Assembly (NCBI GenBank): GCA_963576565.1
Contig: OY755042.1
Coordinates: forward strand, 106,135,314 to 106,199,313
Direction of reading: 5' to 3'
DNA: 64,000 nt
Source: Aspidapion aeneum
Taxonomy: Eukaryota > Arthropoda > Insecta > Coleoptera > Brentidae
Under the pieces are notes generated by a model. It ran no database searches, was not told the origin of the DNA, and saw only the letters and a list, made by a program, of their open reading frames with translations. Each line of letters begins with the position of its first letter. Positions within the stretch are counted from its first letter, which is position 1. This document shows positions 1-10,590 of this stretch, piece by piece. The position numbers and the translations under genes are program-made.

Positions 1-164
1 GATAAATCGGAATAGATTAATCGGAGTAGATCAGTTGTAATATTTAAATCAATCGGAGTAGTAATTTCAATCGGAGTAGTAATTTCAATCGGAGTAGTAA
101 TTTTAATCGGAGTAGTAATTTTAATCGGAGTAGATCAGTCGGAGTATTAATTTTAATCGGAGTC
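1..164. repeat. 18-bp minisatellite
   Basis: About eight imperfect copies of a unit close to AATCGGAGTAGTAATTTT lie head to tail from the window edge, so the array probably continues to the left. No coding potential was seen. Confidence 0.85.
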
Positions 165-790
165 ATGATCTCTGTTAAGATCAGTTCAAATCAGTCAAAA
201 ACTTAATATCATTCGTAATAAGTTATGATTTTTGAATCCAAACCAAAAAGTGAAAATAAGTAAATAAATAATAAAAGTGACTAAATGTGCCAAAGGTAAC
301 TGTAATGCCACAAAACAAAAAACTAAGTAGTGTTAAATATTAGTGGTGGCATTCTGGCTGTAATTATGGTGAGAGATTTATTTTGAACTTTAATCTATCG
401 GTTGTTGCTTAAAATTCGTGGACTATGAAAATTGACTTTGAATCATTTTGTTTTACCATACAAACTTTTGCTCACAAGAGCGTTTTGCTAATATGTTAAC
501 TGATAGACTATGGTCAAAAAGAGTTTATTGAAAAATAGGAATTTAATGTTATAGTTTTAACTTTTGTGTGACTTGAATCAAAATAACGACATGCAATACT
601 TTGGGATATGTACTATATTTTATTTATCAATATATAATAACTTGCTTTAATGAAAGTGTTTAATTTATATCAATAAAACGGTTGTAAACAAAGCAATATA
701 CGCTAAAACGCTTACGCTAAAAAGATGGTAAAGATTTTGTAACTGCATCCGGGGTAACTTAGAAAATTATTCGCTCGGTTGTCACGAAAC
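165..790. other. AT-rich stretch, nothing recognised
   Basis: Non-coding, AT-rich sequence between the minisatellite and the 690-bp tandem repeat. I see no conserved ORF, terminal repeats or RNA gene in it. Confidence 0.5.
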
Positions 791-1380
791 CCTGGGGCAG
801 CTTCACACTATGTTTCTCTATAAACCCAGCTTTATCCCAAACGAAAAAGGTACGTCATATCATTGCATTTGTTAATTGATTTTATTAATTATCAAGCAAT
901 AAACAATAAACAAAATACATTGATTCAATGCAAGAATTTATTAAATCAGTGAACTACTAGTAACTTGTGTATTGTATTAATGCTTGTGTACATTGAATCA
1001 ATAATTTTTTGTTCATCGGCTGAAAATTAATGTATATTGTACATTTTGTTTTTTTTGTGTCCTCAAAATGTATTTAAAATTTTGATTTTAGAGGGAACAA
1101 AAATAATAAAAGCAGAAAAACTGACCCCCCTTTAATTTTTTTAATAGTACATAAAGCTGGTTTTGTTTTTTTTATGAAATGAACCACTTTTTATTTTATT
1201 TTGAAAATCCAGATTTTGCACTTTTGGAGGGTTAAAGGTACTTCCAGAAGATAGAGGAAAACTGACCCCCCTTTAATTTTTTTAATATTACATAAAGCTG
1301 GTTGTGTTTTTTTATGGAATTAACCACTTTTTATTTTGTTTTTAAAATGAACGTAAAATGTCTTTTAAAATGACATCTTA

Positions 1381-1530
1381 AAGCTGGGTTTATATACAGA
1401 AACGTAAAAAGTTGGGCATCTTTTTATGTCTCATGTTATGTTGTGCCATGCTATTTTTCTATATAAAACTCTGTTATGTTATGTCTTCCTATGTCTTATT
1501 TTATGCTATGTTTCTGTATAAACCCAGCTT
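1381..1530. mobile_element. Short palindromic MITE (AAGCTGGGTTTATA ends)
   Basis: The 150-bp segment starts AAGCTGGGTTTATA and ends with the inverted form TATAAACCCAGCTT. Its interior is rich in TATGTCTTATGTTATG-like runs. It is part of the 690-bp tandem unit, so it was amplified with that unit. The superfamily is not assigned. Confidence 0.6.
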
Positions 1531-2061
1531 TACGCAAACGAAAAACGTACGTCATATCATTGAATTTATTAATTGATTTTATTAATTATCAAGCAATAAA
1601 CAAAATACATTGATTCAATGCAAGAATTCATAAAATCAGTGAACTTGTGTATTGTATTAATGCTTGTGTACATTGAATCAATAATTTTTTGTTCATCGGC
1701 TGAAAATTAATGTATATTGTACATTTTGTTTTTTTTTGTGTACTCAAAATGTATTTAAAATTTGGATTTTAGAGGGAACAAAAATAATAAAAGCAGAAAA
1801 ACTGACCCCCCCTTTAATTTTTTTAATAGTACATAAAGCTGGTTTTGTTTTTTTTATGAAATGAACCACTTTTTATTTTATTTTTAAAATCCAGATTTTG
1901 CACTTTTGGAGGGTTAAACGTACTTCCAGAAGATAGAGGAAAACTGACCCCCCTTTAATTTTTTTAATATTACATAAAGCTGGTTGTGTTTTTTTATGGA
2001 ATGAACCACTTTTTATTTTATTTTTAAAATGAACGTAAAATGTCTTTTAAAATGACATCTT

Positions 2062-2210
2062 AAGCTGGGTTTATACAGAAACGTAAAAAGTTGGACATCT
2101 TCTTATGTCTCCATGTTATGTTGTGCTGTGCTATTTTTCTATATAAAACTCTGTTGTGTTATGTCTTCCTATGTCTTATTTTATGCTATGTTTCTGTATA
2201 AACCCAGCTT
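2062..2210. mobile_element. Second copy of the AAGCTGGGTTTATA palindromic MITE
   Basis: Near-identical to the copy at 1381-1530, with inverted AAGCTGGGTTTATACAG ends and 149 bp long. Only the right end of a third copy is present near 811-831, at the left border of the tandem array. Confidence 0.6.
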
Positions 2211-2829
2211 TGCGCAAACGAAAAAGGTACCTAATATCATTGAATTTGTTAATTGATTTTAAAAATTCATTAAATCAGTGAACTTGTATATTGTGTTAAT
2301 GTTTGTGTACATTGAATCAATCATTTTTTGTTGATCGGCTGAAAATTAATGTATATTGTACTTTTTGTTTTTTTTGTGTACTCAAAATGTATTTAAAATT
2401 TTGATTTTAGAGGGAACAAAAATAATAACAGCATAAAAACTATTTTAAATAAAAGAAAATTTATCACAGCAAACTGGAAAAATACATTATACTCGATCCA
2501 AGCTGTTAGGGTGAAATTTTAAAGGTGGTTTATGATTTTTTACGGTTTTTACCGAAACTATACCTCCTATCGAAAAAAGTTAAATACTAAAGTTATAGGT
2601 AATAAATACGCCTACAACTTTTTTAGGAATAATTTTTTACATAACCTATAAATTTCTAAGAAAATACTAAAAACTGTTTTTTTTTTCTTTAATCCTTAAT
2701 CTTTACCATTTTTTTTTGTTTTTAACCAAATTTGGTGAAAAGAAACCGTTTTATGTTCCAAGCAGTTATCAAATTATTCCTGTTTTAGATTTGAGTTTAA
2801 TTTAAAATCTAAAAAGGCGTCATTATAAT

Positions 2830-2965
2830 TTTTTTATTCCTTTTCTACTTTAGTTTAAAAATAGTTAAAATGCCTAATTTATAGCTACGAACTTCATGGT
2901 TATAGATATTGTAAAATTTCTTAGAAACAATAAAGAAAACTTGAACTTGAAGGCGCCATTCGAAA
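2830..2965. repeat. Dispersed repeat, also at 46079-46200
   Basis: A block of about 130 bp, rich in TTTAAAAATAGTTAAAATGCC and CAATAAAGAAAACTTGAA motifs, recurs nearly unchanged at 46079-46200 in the same orientation. The AATAAA-like 3' part suggests a retroposed or LINE 3' tail, but no coding part is attached. The preceding 2520-2640 block resembles sequence that flanks the pogo element near 24640-24750. Confidence 0.6.
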
Positions 2966-3099
2966 TATCCAAGTAGGTACCTAGGTTTTTGTGGAAAAAA
3001 TTGTATTTTTTTCGTTAAAATATTTATTTTCAGAAGTTTAAAAACAGGAAACAGAATTGCTGTGTCAAATTTTTTCACTTTGATGTGAAATAAAAACTA

Positions 3100-4440
3100 A
3101 AAGTATTACAATTTTCTAAAAATGGATAGCGATAACTGAAAAAAATACTTAATGTTAATGTTTAAAAGCATTTGAAAATTGGAACTTTTTTTACCTAATT
3201 CAAAAAATGTATTTAATTTATTTAAAGTTATTTCTAAGTTGTTAATTTTGACGAAAATATAAAATCCTGTTTTAAAAAACCACCAATAATTTGTAATAAA
3301 TTATAAAGCTGCTATTTTATCGTCGGTGACCAATCTTATTTTTTTTAAGAATCAATTTTAAATTCTATTTATAAAAACCGTTCAAATTGCCAAACGCATT
3401 TTCTCTCAAATTACATCATATATGACTTAAAGTTGGTGTTAATCCCCGAACACTTTTACTATAAAATCTACTATGGAATTTCACTATATAGGTACGCACA
3501 TTTTAAGGTCACCAACATTTGAATAAATTTATAGATTATGAATGAAAAACTAACAAGGACAATTTCCATATCTTATTAAATATCTTTTATTTTCTAAAAA
3601 AAAGGGGGACTTTCATAATGTGGATTGAAATTCAACAGCTTATAACTAAAAGTTAAGATACAGTTTAAAAATACATTATGTACGTTTGTACCTACTTACC
3701 ATTTTTGAAAATAAACGAAACGTTTTCCTCCATTTATTCGCACTTTTTTTTTAAAATAGTTTATATAAAAATATATTTAAATAAATAAATATAAAAATTA
3801 ATGACTTAAATTCGAAACTTGTCACACCGGATTTTTTCCTAATCGTTCAAAAATTAACCCATTTTTAAAAAAGTCAAATCATTTTTTCGTATCTGACCAA
3901 TACAAATTATTATCAATTAATGAAAAACATTTTTGAAACAACTTGACCTTGACCGTAAAATTATTTTACAAAAATTTTTAATAAAACATATTGCTAACCG
4001 GCTTAAAACTTAGAATGTATAGTAGACTAAAAACGTGGTCTGTACGGTCGTCATCAAAAATTGCTGCTAAAATAAACCACCGACGTTGCATCACCTTCGC
4101 CTTTGTTAAAAATCGATGAAAGAAAACGGTTTTGTTAGACTACCTACCTCACGAAATTTTGTATTTCCAAAAATTGGTAAATGTACCCAGAAAAGGTCTG
4201 TTGGTAAAGAGTAATAAACTTTAATTTTTTTCTTTTTTATTAATGTTATTAATTTTCTGTATTTGATTTAACTTTAATTACAAATTTAATTTTTTAAAAT
4301 TTTTGTTATTGTTTTGTTATATTTTTTTGGTTTTTTGATTTAAAAATTTTTAAATCAAGATTCAAAATGTTGTGATGTATTTTCATTTATTTTAATGGCA
4401 TTATATATTATAATATATTTAAAATTAGAAAAAATATTAA
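3100..4440. other. AT-rich stretch, nothing recognised
   Basis: Very AT-rich DNA with long A/T runs. The short ORFs here have low-complexity composition and no recognisable domain. Confidence 0.5.
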
Positions 4441-4569
4441 AATATATTAATTGGCTATTGTGAACTTTTTATGTAACTATCAAAACCTTGTATTAATTTT
4501 CTTTATAAAAAATTTTGGAAAAATCGATTTTTTTAAAAATGTAATTACCGGAAAATCAACTAAATTATA

Positions 4570-4946
4570 GTAGGAAATATCTAATACCACGCTATATAAG
4601 CGTTGAAAACAGTTTTTTGTAAATATCTCACAAACGAAAGCTTCTACAAAGTTTTTGGTGTAACACAAATTACTAAGAGAAAAGTTTTTAAAACTGTCAT
4701 TAGCAATAATAAATTTTGGTCATTAGCAATAATAGATTTTGACCAAAATCTAATCAGCTCGTTTCAATGTCGAACACTATTTTATCTGAAAATTTCATAA
4801 AAATCGGTTCAGCAGATATTGCTAAAATAGGTCAAACACCCAAATAATACATTTTCGGCGTTATCTAAAAACTCAAATATTACTTAAACTAATATTTTTG
4901 TCGAAAACAATCCCTTCTCTAGCCATTGCTGCGCGGGCAAAGAAGG
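4570..4946 (-). mobile_element. CCTTCCTAGC-family MITE copy, reverse orientation
   Basis: Read on the minus strand this segment begins CCTTCTTTGCCCGCG and contains the AGCAATGGCTAGAGAAGG block, then the GAACCGATTTTTATGAAATT core and the GAGATATTTACAAAAA block. The same order is found in the complete copy at 32434-32921. A TA follows the 4946 end, as expected for a TA target. The other end is decayed. Confidence 0.6.
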
Positions 4947-4949
4947 TAA

Positions 4950-5755
4950 AAATGGGTATGCTTTATGCAAAGTCAATTGACGAACCTCCTAATACGGTGT
5001 TCTATCCATTTCATGAAATGTTGCTTGATTCTGCCCTTCAAAAGTTATCCAAATTCATATAAAATCTTCCTGGTATAATTTCAAACCTACCGACACAGAA
5101 GAGCGGCGGCTCTTTTCGGTCCGACCACAAAGTATTTGTTTCCCGACCGACCGAGCCCAGGTGGATGGACGGCACCTGATTGGCAGATTTTTTTGAGATG
5201 CCATTTTAATTGCTTTCGGGTGTTCCTTTCGGGTCCTCTTTAGTCGGCAGTATGCAGAGTTAGAAAATAAATCAGTGTCGTTTCTGTAGGTGTAGAAATA
5301 GAAAGTTTTATTATCTATTTTTATTTCTTTAGTTTACGCCATAATTAAGTGAAATAATTTTCATGAGTATATCTACCGCTGCCCATGTCAGTTTTGCAAT
5401 CACTATATGTAGGTAGTCTAACCAACTAAACAGTAAAAACTTTTATCTACCAATTTTGCCATGTCTACCGTTTTTTTAAATAAAAAAACTTATACAGTTT
5501 AACTATATCATAATTGTTTCATAAACAAGCAGTAAAAAAAATATGTTTAGCAATTTAGCTTGTAATAAAAATTTATATCTTTTCAAATATCCAACACCTA
5601 ATCAGTAACATTTTCAAAGTTGAACACGATCCAAAGTATGACGTAGCATAAGATAACAGAATGTCATATTCAAAAACTTATGACGTCAAAAAAATCTATT
5701 GAAAATACTGCAAAATTGTATCTCTTTCAGTCTGTCTGTCTTTCTTGATAGCGCA
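4950..5755. other. No gene recognised
   Basis: Mixed unique-looking sequence including a GC-richer patch around 5095-5240. No ORF with a recognisable domain, no terminal repeats and no RNA gene were seen. Confidence 0.4.
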
Positions 5756-5902
5756 AAAACTTTAAAAACGAGTCGTTAAATACCGAGAAGAATTCCAAGA
5801 CGTGCGCAAGCGTTGATCTGTCACTTCTGCCAACCAATCAACTGAGAGATATTTCAGTATGGTTTTATACAGCAAAACTTTATTAATTCCCAGTTCTTTT
5901 TG

Positions 5903-6217
5903 ATGAAAATTCGTCGTTTTTGTGCTGTGAAAATGCCGGTGACGTGCAAGTTGTGTGACAAATTATTTAGTGCCCAATTTAATTTGAATAAACACTGTCA
6001 AAGTAAACATGGCATACAAAAACAAAGCTATTCCTATGCAGAAAGTGTTTTTATGTTTAGATGCCTAGAATGTAAATGCTCCTTCCCAAAAAACTTGGAT
6101 CTGTGTGATCATTTGAAATACAAACACAATCAAGAAATACTTGAAGAAACATTGGAGTTGAGAGTCAATACTCCCATGGCAAAACAAAATAAACGTGAAA
6201 TGCATAAGATCATATAG
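5903..6217 (+). CDS. Small two-finger C2H2 zinc-finger protein
   Basis: A single-exon ORF of 104 residues starting at the ATG at 5903 (an in-frame TTG precedes it). Finger 1 uses Cys15, Cys18, His31, His36 with the usual Phe and Leu core (F22, L28). Finger 2 uses Cys54, Cys57, His70, His75 with F61 and L67. Both fit C-x2-C-x12-H-x4-H, so zinc binding is likely; DNA binding is an inference. The tail is short and basic and reaches a TAG at 6215. The linker between fingers (about 17 residues) is longer than the TGEKP type. Flanking inverted repeats at 5760 and 7546 raise the possibility that it is transposon-borne. It could also be the first exon of a longer gene, because two fingers in 104 residues is short. 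Expression is unknown. Confidence 0.6.
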   Translation: MKIRRFCAVKMPVTCKLCDKLFSAQFNLNKHCQSKHGIQKQSYSYAESVFMFRCLECKCSFPKNLDLCDHLKYKHNQEILEETLELRVNTPMAKQNKREMHKII

Positions 6218-6319
6218 AAGAAATACTGCATTGTACCTCAAAAAATATTAATCGCAGCACGTATTTATTGAATATTTTTGAAATCAAAGAGAAAAGACGA
6301 ATTTTAAAATGCAAAAATA

Positions 6320-6366
6320 TACAGGGTGTTCCCTCTCAAAAAATCGACTTCATTGTCACACCCTGT
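6320..6366. repeat. Mini-palindrome with CAGGGTGT ends
   Basis: A segment of about 46 bp starts ACAGGGTGTTCCC and ends GTCACACCCTGTA, directly abutting the larger CAGGGTGTCCC element on its right. Confidence 0.5.
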
Positions 6367-6367
6367 A

Positions 6368-7264
6368 CAGGGTGTCCCAAATTCGTTGTTTTTTTGTGGT
6401 GTCGGGTATTTCTAGGGGAGATAGAAAAAAACTGACCCCCCTTTGCGACGCTCAAATTTCAAGAGAAGCCTAAAGGTGTAAACCACATTTAGATATAGCA
6501 AGCCGTTTTTAAGCTACGGAGTGTTTTTGTCTGCATTTTGGGAGGGGGTCTATAACTTTTTTGTTTATGAAAATTTTGTTTTTGTGTAAATAGCTTTCTT
6601 ATAGATCTTTTCTTGAAGAATTGACAGATGTAAACGGTTTTTATTTATCTGTTTTGGTTTTTAAAATATTGCATAAAGTTGTTATTTTTCTTACAGAATA
6701 ACTCTTTTTTTATTCGATTTTTAAAATCAGCTTAAAATTTCCTTTAAAATGATGTATCACACTCAATATTTTATTTTTTTATTGTTTTCTTTATTTTTAT
6801 TTTTTAATCATCTCTTTATTATTTTTTTATTTTTATAATTTTATAATATTAAAATATTTTAAACCCATTAAGCAAACTAAAATATGTGGTAAAAATAAAA
6901 AAAATACAAAAATATAAAGAAATAAAGGATCCTCCCATAAAGAAAAATTAATTTTATCTGATATCTCAAAAACTAAACGTGACAAATGAAATTTAATTTA
7001 ACAGTTGAATTCCTCTTAAAAAAGTGTCTTAAGAATGTTTTCACAGAAATAAAAAATATTAATAAATAAACAAGTTATAGACCCCTTCCCAAAATGCAGA
7101 CTTTTTAAAAACACCCCGTAGTTTAAAAACGGCTTGCTATATCAAAATGCAAATTTTACCTTTAAGCTTCTTTTGAAATTTGAGTGTCGCAAAGGGGGAT
7201 CAGTTTTTCTTAGCCCCTCTAGAAATACCCGAAACCCCCCAAAAACATCGAATTTGGGACACAT
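6368..7264. mobile_element. Palindromic MITE with CAGGGTGTCCC ends
   Basis: The left end is CAGGGTGTCCCAAATTCG after a TA. The right end is CGAATTTGGGACACATGG, which has lost the last bases of the inverted end. About 200 bp of each arm are complementary, for example the block CCCCCTTTGCGACGCTCAAA near 6437 and its inverse TTTGAGTGTCGCAAAGGGGG near 7179. The middle is AT-rich filler. It is non-autonomous, and the TA-flanked GGGTGTCCC ends match elements at 21469 and 46718. Confidence 0.7.
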
Positions 7265-7599
7265 GGTGACGGATAGAAAAAAATTATTTTGGCTTTTAAA
7301 GTTGTCATAATTAACCAAAAAAACCTCAATTTATTTTCAATGATAAAGTTGCTGAGTGCTCCGGTTATAAAAAACCACCCGGTACCGACATAAAATCATA
7401 CCTAAAAATTAGAATTGACCATTATTTTATACCTTGAATTTTTTATTATACGTTAAGGTCTTCGATCTCGCGCCAATCACGGTATTCGCGCCAATAATTT
7501 AAATTTTAGACATTTTGACGTTAATTTTGGCGCATGCTCCTTTGATGGAATTCATCTCGGTATTTAACGACTCGTCTTTAAAAGGCCTGAACCGTCATA

Positions 7600-8460
7600 A
7601 AGGAATTTTGATTGTTCGATTACCTTTCGAAACCTAAAATAATTTTCTGTTTATTTAAATGTTAAGTTGTAACTTACATAATAGTAATATGGTAACCGGT
7701 GGTCAATATAACCGTTATACAGTGTGTTTTTTAAAAGAAAAAAGAGGCTTTTTTTAGTATTTATTGTACATAGAGGGGTATTCATTATAAATGCAACTCC
7801 CCACTATCTCTATTTTTTAAAAAATGGTAGTTGTGAACAGTGACGACTGCTACAGGGAGGGGAACGGGGCAGTGTCCTCCCAAAACTAGACAACAAACAG
7901 TGTTTTTAATTGATTTTTAAAAAAAGTTAAATCTGCCCTTACGACATGTCTAGTTCTTTCTTTAGTCTGTTGTTAAAAAACTTTTTTAGCGTAAATAATT
8001 ACAAACCGGCACCATTGCGCGGGACAAGGTTTCAATTTCACCCGTTTTTCAGTGGTGTATGTGTTTTCGAGGGAAGTACGGGAAGAATGTTTGTTTTAGT
8101 TGACTTCGGCCATCTTCATCGTGCGAAAACCTTCGTTGCCCTTCCTACGTGTTGTTCATTCTATCCTTAGTGAAGATGTATGAGTTTGTTTTGATTTGGG
8201 GTAGGTCAGTGGTTAAAAGCCTTCCGGGTCGCGTGTCCATTGTTTGTTTTTGTTTTCGTTTGTTTTTAAAATGGAAATAAATACTGTCGATTATATAATT
8301 AACTGTGCAAATTTAAATACGTGTTAATACATGAACTTCGATTACAAATAAAATCTTTAGGGCCACATAGACCGGACCTAAAAATTAACCAAAGTTTTAG
8401 TGCAAGTAATGCAGAGGGGTGTTCCAAAAAACTTATAATAGATTTAGTGGGATTTTTGAG
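7600..8460. other. No gene recognised
   Basis: Unique-looking AT-rich sequence with a few short ORFs, none with a recognisable domain or a second copy in the window. Confidence 0.4.
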
Positions 8461-8468
8461 GTTGCAAG

Positions 8469-8667
8469 CAGCGGCGTAGCGTGCCTACAGGTGCGGGGAC
8501 GACGACAGCTAAAAAGGGCGCCCATCCAAAATCTTGCGACCAAAAAAAAAACAAAAGGTCATCATGTCTTGAGTTTCCTTTGGCGGCCCTGCGACTTAAT
8601 AAAAGCTGAGGGCGCTTCGGGCACCCGTGGGGCGCCAGTACCCTCGGGGCGGGGGGCTACACCACTG
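8469..8667. mobile_element. hAT-type MITE (CAGCGGCGTAGC ends)
   Basis: The 199-bp segment starts CAGCGGCGTAGC and ends GGCTACACCACTG, an imperfect inverted repeat of the CA...TG form usual in hAT elements. It is flanked by GTTGCAAG (8461-8468) and GTTGCATG (8668-8675), an 8-bp duplication with one mismatch. The interior is GC-richer than the surroundings and contains an ORF shadow only. Confidence 0.7.
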
Positions 8668-9234
8668 GTTGCATGGGCTTGAGTAGTCTGAAACTGGTGC
8701 TAATCCAAGCACTTTGCGCATATAAAAGAAAGGCGAATGGACTTTATCTATAAACAAATAAACTAAAAACTATACCAAAAAATCGACGTGTAAAAACCAT
8801 ACATACTATATTAACTTTTTTGAAAAACACCTTGTATATTAAAACCAAAAATAAAAACAAAAAACCATATTTAACAAAAAAATACTATTCATAATCACTT
8901 AGAACAAAATCGAAAAAAGCAATATTTGTTTCAAGCATTTGTTAGGCATTTTTCTGCAACTCTTTAAAATTTTAAAATATTTTGATAATACTTGTTTAAA
9001 CAATTATGACGTAGAATCTACGTTTATCATAATTTATTATTCAGTTATTCCACACCTTCCAGCTATTTTTAGAAATACGTGTACACTCATTCGTAGTCCC
9101 TCCCACTGTTTTTACGCATCGTGGGAATATATGTCAGCTGAAATCGATACCTCAACTGTTTTGTTCTTTTGAGTTTTTTAAAATGAAAAAAGTCAGCAAA
9201 ACTGTAAAGGTGCATTTCTAATCCTGGTCGCTGG

Positions 9235-9932
9235 CAGTGGCGGATCCAGGGGAGGGCAGAGGGACCCGGGAACCGCAAATTTGAACAAAATTTACCCGCA
9301 ACACCAATTTTTTTATTTTTTTTTCAGACCTTAAAATTATTAAAAACGCACGCAAATTAAAAGACGTTCAGTCGGTACAGGGCAGGAGAACAGATTTCAC
9401 TTCAAACGATTAAAATTCACTAACTCCAAAGAGTGGGCGACTATGCCATTGGTCGAGACAAGTCATTTCGCATAACACGCGACCGCTCAGAGTTTGCTAT
9501 TGGTCTAAGCGTGTGAAGTGGATGCTCACAGCAGCATCAGTGCTACGTACCACTCAGTTTTGTCATAAAAAAGCTTGTAATATTGCACAATTGACACAAT
9601 GTAGAAGGAATTAGTGATTTATATTATTCGACAGTAGGTTTTCCATTTTTAATAAAAAATATTGCAAACATTTGGAAAAAGAGTTGCTTTCTGTACGCAT
9701 AACCTAAAACGTTGCGAATACGCACGGGGCTCGGGCACCCCCCCCCCTTCCAGACAAAGAATATTTTTTAGTTATAATTTAAGTTTTTCAAATTTTTCGC
9801 GCAAGGCGCATTTGAAGCAATTTTTGTCGCTAAATTTCACAGCTCAGACCAGAATGAAAAACCACAAAAATAATTAGTTTGGTGTTTGCTGTCACTTTGG
9901 CTCCTCCCCCGGAAATCCTGGGTTCGCCACTG
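9235..9932. mobile_element. Probable hAT-like non-autonomous element (CAGTGGCGGATCC)
   Basis: Inverted ends CAGTGGCGGATCCAGG at 9235 and CCTGGGTTCGCCACTG ending at 9932 bound about 700 bp with no intact ORF. The expected 8-bp duplication is not seen, so it is old, rearranged, or my outer border is off. Confidence 0.55.
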
Positions 9933-9939
9933 AATATTA

Positions 9940-10590
9940 TCACTTACCTTGTCAGTGTGTTTGTCTTTTTTTTGTCACTTGTTTTACTCACTTTTTTTCA
10001 AATTTTTCAAATTTTATGTTATTAATAATTGTTATTATAATTTTTGTTAAATTTATTAAATATTGCGTAAATAATTATTTTGCAATTTTTTTGAATATTT
10101 CGTATTATGGTGCTACTGTGAAGCATTGTTTTTTTGAACTGGACTCAAATATACAATTTGTATCTATATTTAACTCATTGATACTTATTTTGAATACTTA
10201 GTGACCCAAAAAAACCATTCAAAATATTTGTAACTATCAACCCTATTTAATTTATAGTCCAAAGTAGATGTACATTACAAAGACCAACGGGTCTTTTTTT
10301 TAAGTAATGAGTAGGGGAAAGCGGGGCTGGTTGGCGCAGAGATAATAACCACTTTCAGTATCAAGCTGATTACCTGATTTACCCACTTTCTAATTTGGCA
10401 CGAAACAATTTTGAAAAGATTATTGACTTTGCATAAATAATCTGAATGCGAGAAACTGGGTAAATTTATTACCACACTAGTGCGGAAGAGATCCATTTTC
10501 TAAATTAAAATGGGCATGGGAAAGTGGTGTTTGCCACACGCTTTAAGTGAAATATATTTTTCTGGCCAACGGGGCAAATTTGGCATTCTT
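9940..10590. other. AT-rich stretch with one orphan transposon end
   Basis: Mostly AT-rich. At 10312 the string TAGGGGAAAGCGGGGC resembles the left ends of the elements at 61201 and 62818, but no matching right end was found nearby. Confidence 0.4.

Larger units (their letters stand above)
790..2450. repeat. ~690-bp tandem repeat, about 2.3 copies
   Basis: The same order of blocks recurs at about 690-bp spacing. Anchors are the AAACCCAGCTTT block ending near 831, 1530 and 2210, each followed by a block beginning CAAACGAAAA. Inside each unit is a short direct repeat starting ACTGACCCCCC (near 1120 and 1258, again near 1801 and 1945). Copies are roughly 90% or more alike by eye. The last copy is truncated. 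Confidence 0.85.
5760..7583. repeat. Inverted-repeat pair bounding 1.8 kb with a zinc-finger ORF
   Basis: A block of about 37 bp at 5760-5796, containing GAGTCGTTAAATACCGAGA, is repeated in inverted orientation at 7546-7583 with only a few mismatches. The enclosed DNA holds the C2H2 ORF at 5903 and a later palindromic MITE. This may be a decayed DNA transposon or two inverted copies of a smaller repeat. No target duplication could be identified. Confidence 0.55.

Noticed and set aside
5640..5760. CTGTCTGTCTTTCTTGATAGCG string as the same element as 37325 or 53632
   Set aside because: Only the short CTGT run is shared; flanks do not match by eye.
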